15,328 bases of DNA from Bacteroidales bacterium. GTDB taxonomy: Bacteria > Bacteroidota > Bacteroidia > Bacteroidales > Bacteroidaceae. Where the stretch lies: positions 1 through 15,328 of the forward strand of contig SFJN01000167.1 of assembly GCA_004555055.1 (NCBI GenBank). The letters are read 5' to 3'. Both the position numbers and the translations under genes were made by a program. Positions 13,671 through 15,328 of this stretch are shown in pieces. Within the stretch, counting starts at the first letter, position 1. Each line of letters begins with the position of its first letter. Below the pieces are notes generated by a model, which saw only the letters and a list, made by a program, of their open reading frames with translations, searched no databases and was not told where the DNA came from.

Positions 13671-13883
13671 ATGGAGATTATCAGAAAGCGTATCGCAAAT
13701 CTGCTGTCGGTCAAAAGTCTGGTGACGATTGTGCTGACCATCGTCTTTGCGTACATGGCTGTGACCGGCAAGATCAGTCAGGATTTCATGACCATCTATG
13801 CCGTCATCATTGCGTTTTACTTCGGAACGCAGTCTCAGAAGACGCAGGACATTTTGGATAGCAACGAGAGTAAGGAGGGTTGA
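13671..13883 (+). CDS. Holin-like membrane protein
   Basis: A 70-residue protein with AAAGGAG eight bases before ATG 13671. The N-terminus is basic (MEIIRKRIANLLSVKSL). Two hydrophobic helices (TIVLTIVFAYMAVTG and MTIYAVIIAFYFGT) are joined by a short KISQDF loop, and a charged tail follows. Size, topology and position just before the endolysin are those of a phage holin, which opens the membrane so that the lysin reaches the wall. The upstream nested inverted repeat sits against its RBS and could restrict translation. Confidence 0.82.
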   Translation: MEIIRKRIANLLSVKSLVTIVLTIVFAYMAVTGKISQDFMTIYAVIIAFYFGTQSQKTQDILDSNESKEG

Positions 13884-13886
13884 GCC

Positions 13887-14744
13887 ATGATGAAGTCGAG
13901 TGAGCTGGTCGCCAAGGTTACGGACATTGCCAAGCACTACAAGACCCTGTATGTCATGGGGTGCTTTGGTGCGCCGATGACTGCGGCGAATAAGACCCGC
14001 TACACGCAAAATCATTCCTACAACAAGGCGGCAGCTCGGACGGCTATGATTATGGCGACTTCCGATGACACCTTTGGTTTTGACTGTGTGAACCTTATCA
14101 AAGGTGTCCTATGGGGCTGGACTGGCGACAAGAGCAAAGCCTACGGTGGTGCCAAGTATGCCGTGAACGGCGTACCTGACATTGGTGCTGACACCATGAT
14201 TACCAAGTGTAAGGACGCTTCGTATTCCGGGTGGGACAAGGTTGACCCCGGTGAGGTGGTTTGGACTGACGGGCATATCGGAGTCTACATCGGCAACGGT
14301 TTGGCTGTGGAGTGTACCCCTCGTTGGAAAAACTGCGTCCAGATCACCGCTGTCGGCAATATCGGCAGCAAAGCGGGGTACAACACCCGCAACTGGAAAA
14401 AGCATGGTCATCTGCCCTATGTGACCTATGACACCACTGTGACCGCTCCTGTTCAGCCTGAGACTGTCAAGCCGGAACCCGTGACTTCGGTCAAGGCAAC
14501 CGGTATTGCCAAGTCCTTCAACAAATCTGTCGCCGGGAAGTACACCGTTACGGCTACCTCCTTGAATGTCCGTGACGCTGCCGGTGTTGGGAACAAGGTT
14601 CTGGTCGCAATCCCGAAGGGGACTGTGGTTCAAAATTACGGTTACTACACCGTGGTCGATGGGGTGAAGTGGCTGTATGTTCAGTTCACCTACAAGCGTG
14701 TCACCTACACCGGTTTCTGTTCTTCGGCCTATCTGAAAAAGTGA
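13887..14744 (+). CDS. Endolysin: NlpC/P60-like peptidase with SH3-like binding domain
   Basis: A 285-residue protein with AAGGAGGGTT before ATG 13887; ATG 13890 is the next in-frame alternative. Residues about 1-180 form an NlpC/P60-type cysteine peptidase domain with candidate catalytic Cys67 in FGFDCVNLIKGVLWGW and His130 in TDGHIGVYIGNG. A Pro/Val/Thr linker (APVQPETVKPEPVTSVKATG) follows. Residues about 218-285 are an SH3-like wall-binding domain (YTVTATSLNVRDAAG, KGTVVQNYGYYTV). There is no signal peptide, which fits release through the holin. The enzyme is expected to cut the stem peptide or cross-bridge of peptidoglycan. The domain layout is common in phages of gut Clostridia. Confidence 0.9.
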   Translation: MMKSSELVAKVTDIAKHYKTLYVMGCFGAPMTAANKTRYTQNHSYNKAAARTAMIMATSDDTFGFDCVNLIKGVLWGWTGDKSKAYGGAKYAVNGVPDIGADTMITKCKDASYSGWDKVDPGEVVWTDGHIGVYIGNGLAVECTPRWKNCVQITAVGNIGSKAGYNTRNWKKHGHLPYVTYDTTVTAPVQPETVKPEPVTSVKATGIAKSFNKSVAGKYTVTATSLNVRDAAGVGNKVLVAIPKGTVVQNYGYYTVVDGVKWLYVQFTYKRVTYTGFCSSAYLKK

Positions 14745-14755
14745 GGTTGGTATCT

Positions 14756-14995
14756 GTGAGCGGCAAGAGAGTAGATGGAAAGTCTAAGCCCAAAATGAAG
14801 AAGCGTACCAAATTTACGATCTTGGCGGTGGTAAACCTCACTTGGTACACCGTGGTCGTGTTGATCGCAAATTTCTTTGACCACACGGTTTCCCCGGAGT
14901 TGACGGTGGGGTGGTTTGCCGCTTGGACTGCCGAGCTTGCCTTACTCTATGGTATCAAGGTGAAGGAGAAACCTTCCGATGAAAGTCAGGGGTGA
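14756..14995 (+). CDS. Small membrane protein, second holin-like candidate
   Basis: The chosen start is GTG 14756, seven bases after GAGGTTGG. The frame is open further upstream inside the endolysin gene. The product has 79 residues: a very basic N-terminus (SGKRVDGKSKPKMKKRTK), two hydrophobic helices (FTILAVVNLTWYTVVVLIAN and TVGWFAAWTAELALLYGI) and a charged end. It directly follows the endolysin. Phages often carry two small membrane proteins in the lysis cassette (holin plus antiholin or holin-like protein), so a lysis role is plausible. ATG 14795 is an alternative start with a weaker RBS. Confidence 0.65.
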   Translation: MSGKRVDGKSKPKMKKRTKFTILAVVNLTWYTVVVLIANFFDHTVSPELTVGWFAAWTAELALLYGIKVKEKPSDESQG

Positions 14996-15206
14996 TTGTG
15001 TGCAAGTGCTGAGAGAAGTGACGCTGGACAAGCTCATTAACCTGTATGAAGGTATCGTTGTCCATGACCGCAAGCAGCTCATTGAGTGGAAAGACCATTG
15101 CGGTATTCCTCTTTATGAGATGAAGCAACGGACATTGGCTCAGGATAAAATGATCTTGGGTGCTTTGAAGTGCGCCAAGGCCAACGGCTATTCTGGCGAA
15201 GAATAA
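14979..15206 (+). CDS. Small protein of unknown function at the end of the lysis operon
   Basis: A 75-residue protein. ATG 14979 lies ten bases after AAGGAG (14963-14968) and inside the end of the preceding gene; GTG 15000 is an alternative. The protein is soluble and mostly helical, with even charge (TLDKLINLYEGIVVHDRKQL, YEMKQRTLAQDKMILGALKC). I do not recognise a family. It is the last gene before a strong terminator and so probably shares the lysis transcript. Confidence 0.5.
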   Translation: MKVRGDCVQVLREVTLDKLINLYEGIVVHDRKQLIEWKDHCGIPLYEMKQRTLAQDKMILGALKCAKANGYSGEE

Positions 15207-15211
15207 AAAAG

Positions 15212-15250
15212 GACACTCCCTACCGTTATGGTAAGGAGTGTCTTCTTGTT
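15212..15250 (+). terminator. Rho-independent terminator of the late operon
   Basis: GACACTCCCTACC (15212-15224) and GGTAAGGAGTGTC (15230-15242) form a 13-position stem with one mismatch and a GTTAT loop. TTCTTGTTT follows as a U-rich tail, and AAAAAA precedes the stem. It lies six bases after the last stop codon. The A run before the stem could support some termination on the opposite strand too. Confidence 0.88.
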
Positions 15251-15328
15251 TGAACGAATACCGTTCCCCATACAATGAAGGGTTCGGATATGCGCTCAAT
15301 GGTGGACTCAGGCGTTCCAAATCCGAAC
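15250..15328 (+). CDS. Possible start of another gene, cut by the window edge (weak)
   Basis: From TTG 15250 the frame is open to the window end and reads NEYRSPYNEGFGYALNGG, then LRRSKSE. The only candidate RBS is AAGGAG at 15233-15238, which lies inside the terminator stem. The peptide looks protein-like, but 26 codons are too few to judge and I recognise no family. Apart from this and an 8-base inverted repeat (GTTCGGAT at 15282-15289, ATCCGAAC at 15321-15328), nothing is visible after the terminator. Confidence 0.25.
   Translation, partial: MNEYRSPYNEGFGYALNGGLRRSKSE

Noticed and set aside
15281..15328. tRNA or attachment site at the right edge, suggested by GGTTCGGAT and ATCCGAAC
   Set aside because: No acceptor, D-arm or anticodon arrangement can be drawn, and the stretch is cut by the window edge. 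The 8-base inverted repeat alone is too weak.

Overview
The window is a late structural and lysis segment of a tailed bacteriophage or prophage of the long-tailed (siphovirus-like) type. All genes run on the + strand, and nearly all have strong AGGAGG-type ribosome binding sites with short gaps or overlaps. The host is most likely a low-to-mid GC Firmicute, probably a gut Clostridia/Oscillospiraceae-type bacterium. This rests on the XkdX-type genes, the DUF6273-like tail protein, the NlpC/P60-like endolysin with an SH3-like tail, and base composition near half GC by eye. The host call is inference.

Layout. Positions 1-1837 hold the capsid end and the head-tail connector genes: the 3' end of the major capsid gene, a gp6-like connector, head closure, an HK97 gp10-like protein and a tail terminator. 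Positions 1843-6396 hold the tail tube and assembly genes: major tail protein, a tail assembly chaperone with a -1 frameshift product over GGGAAAC, and a long tape measure protein with seven hydrophobic repeats and a broken 3' end. Positions 6409-10673 hold the tail tip: a small distal tail protein, a hub protein with an internally duplicated module, an unrecognised 197-residue protein and a DUF6273-like tail protein.

Positions 10645-12658 hold a diversity-generating retroelement (DGR): an Avd-like accessory gene, an Asn-codon-rich template repeat (TR), an RNA spacer and a reverse transcriptase with YMDD and GSQVSQ motifs. The tail protein just upstream should carry the variable repeat (VR). 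Instead its reading frame follows the TR only through the first shared bases (GTTCTGCG) and then runs into a small GGAA-loop hairpin and a stop. No VR is visible in the window. Positions 12651-15206 hold accessory and lysis genes: an unknown protein, two tandem XkdX-like proteins, a membrane/coiled-coil protein, a nested inverted repeat, a holin-like protein, the endolysin, a second small membrane protein and a small unknown protein. A strong intrinsic terminator closes this stretch.

How the parts work together. The structural genes build the capsid neck and a flexible tail. In a working DGR, the reverse transcriptase with Avd copies TR RNA with errors at adenines and writes the copy into the VR of the tail-tip protein, which changes receptor binding. 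Here the recipient site looks deleted (or misassembled). Two further C-terminal frame breaks, one clear in the tape measure gene and one weaker in the connector gene, point to a decaying prophage or to assembly error.
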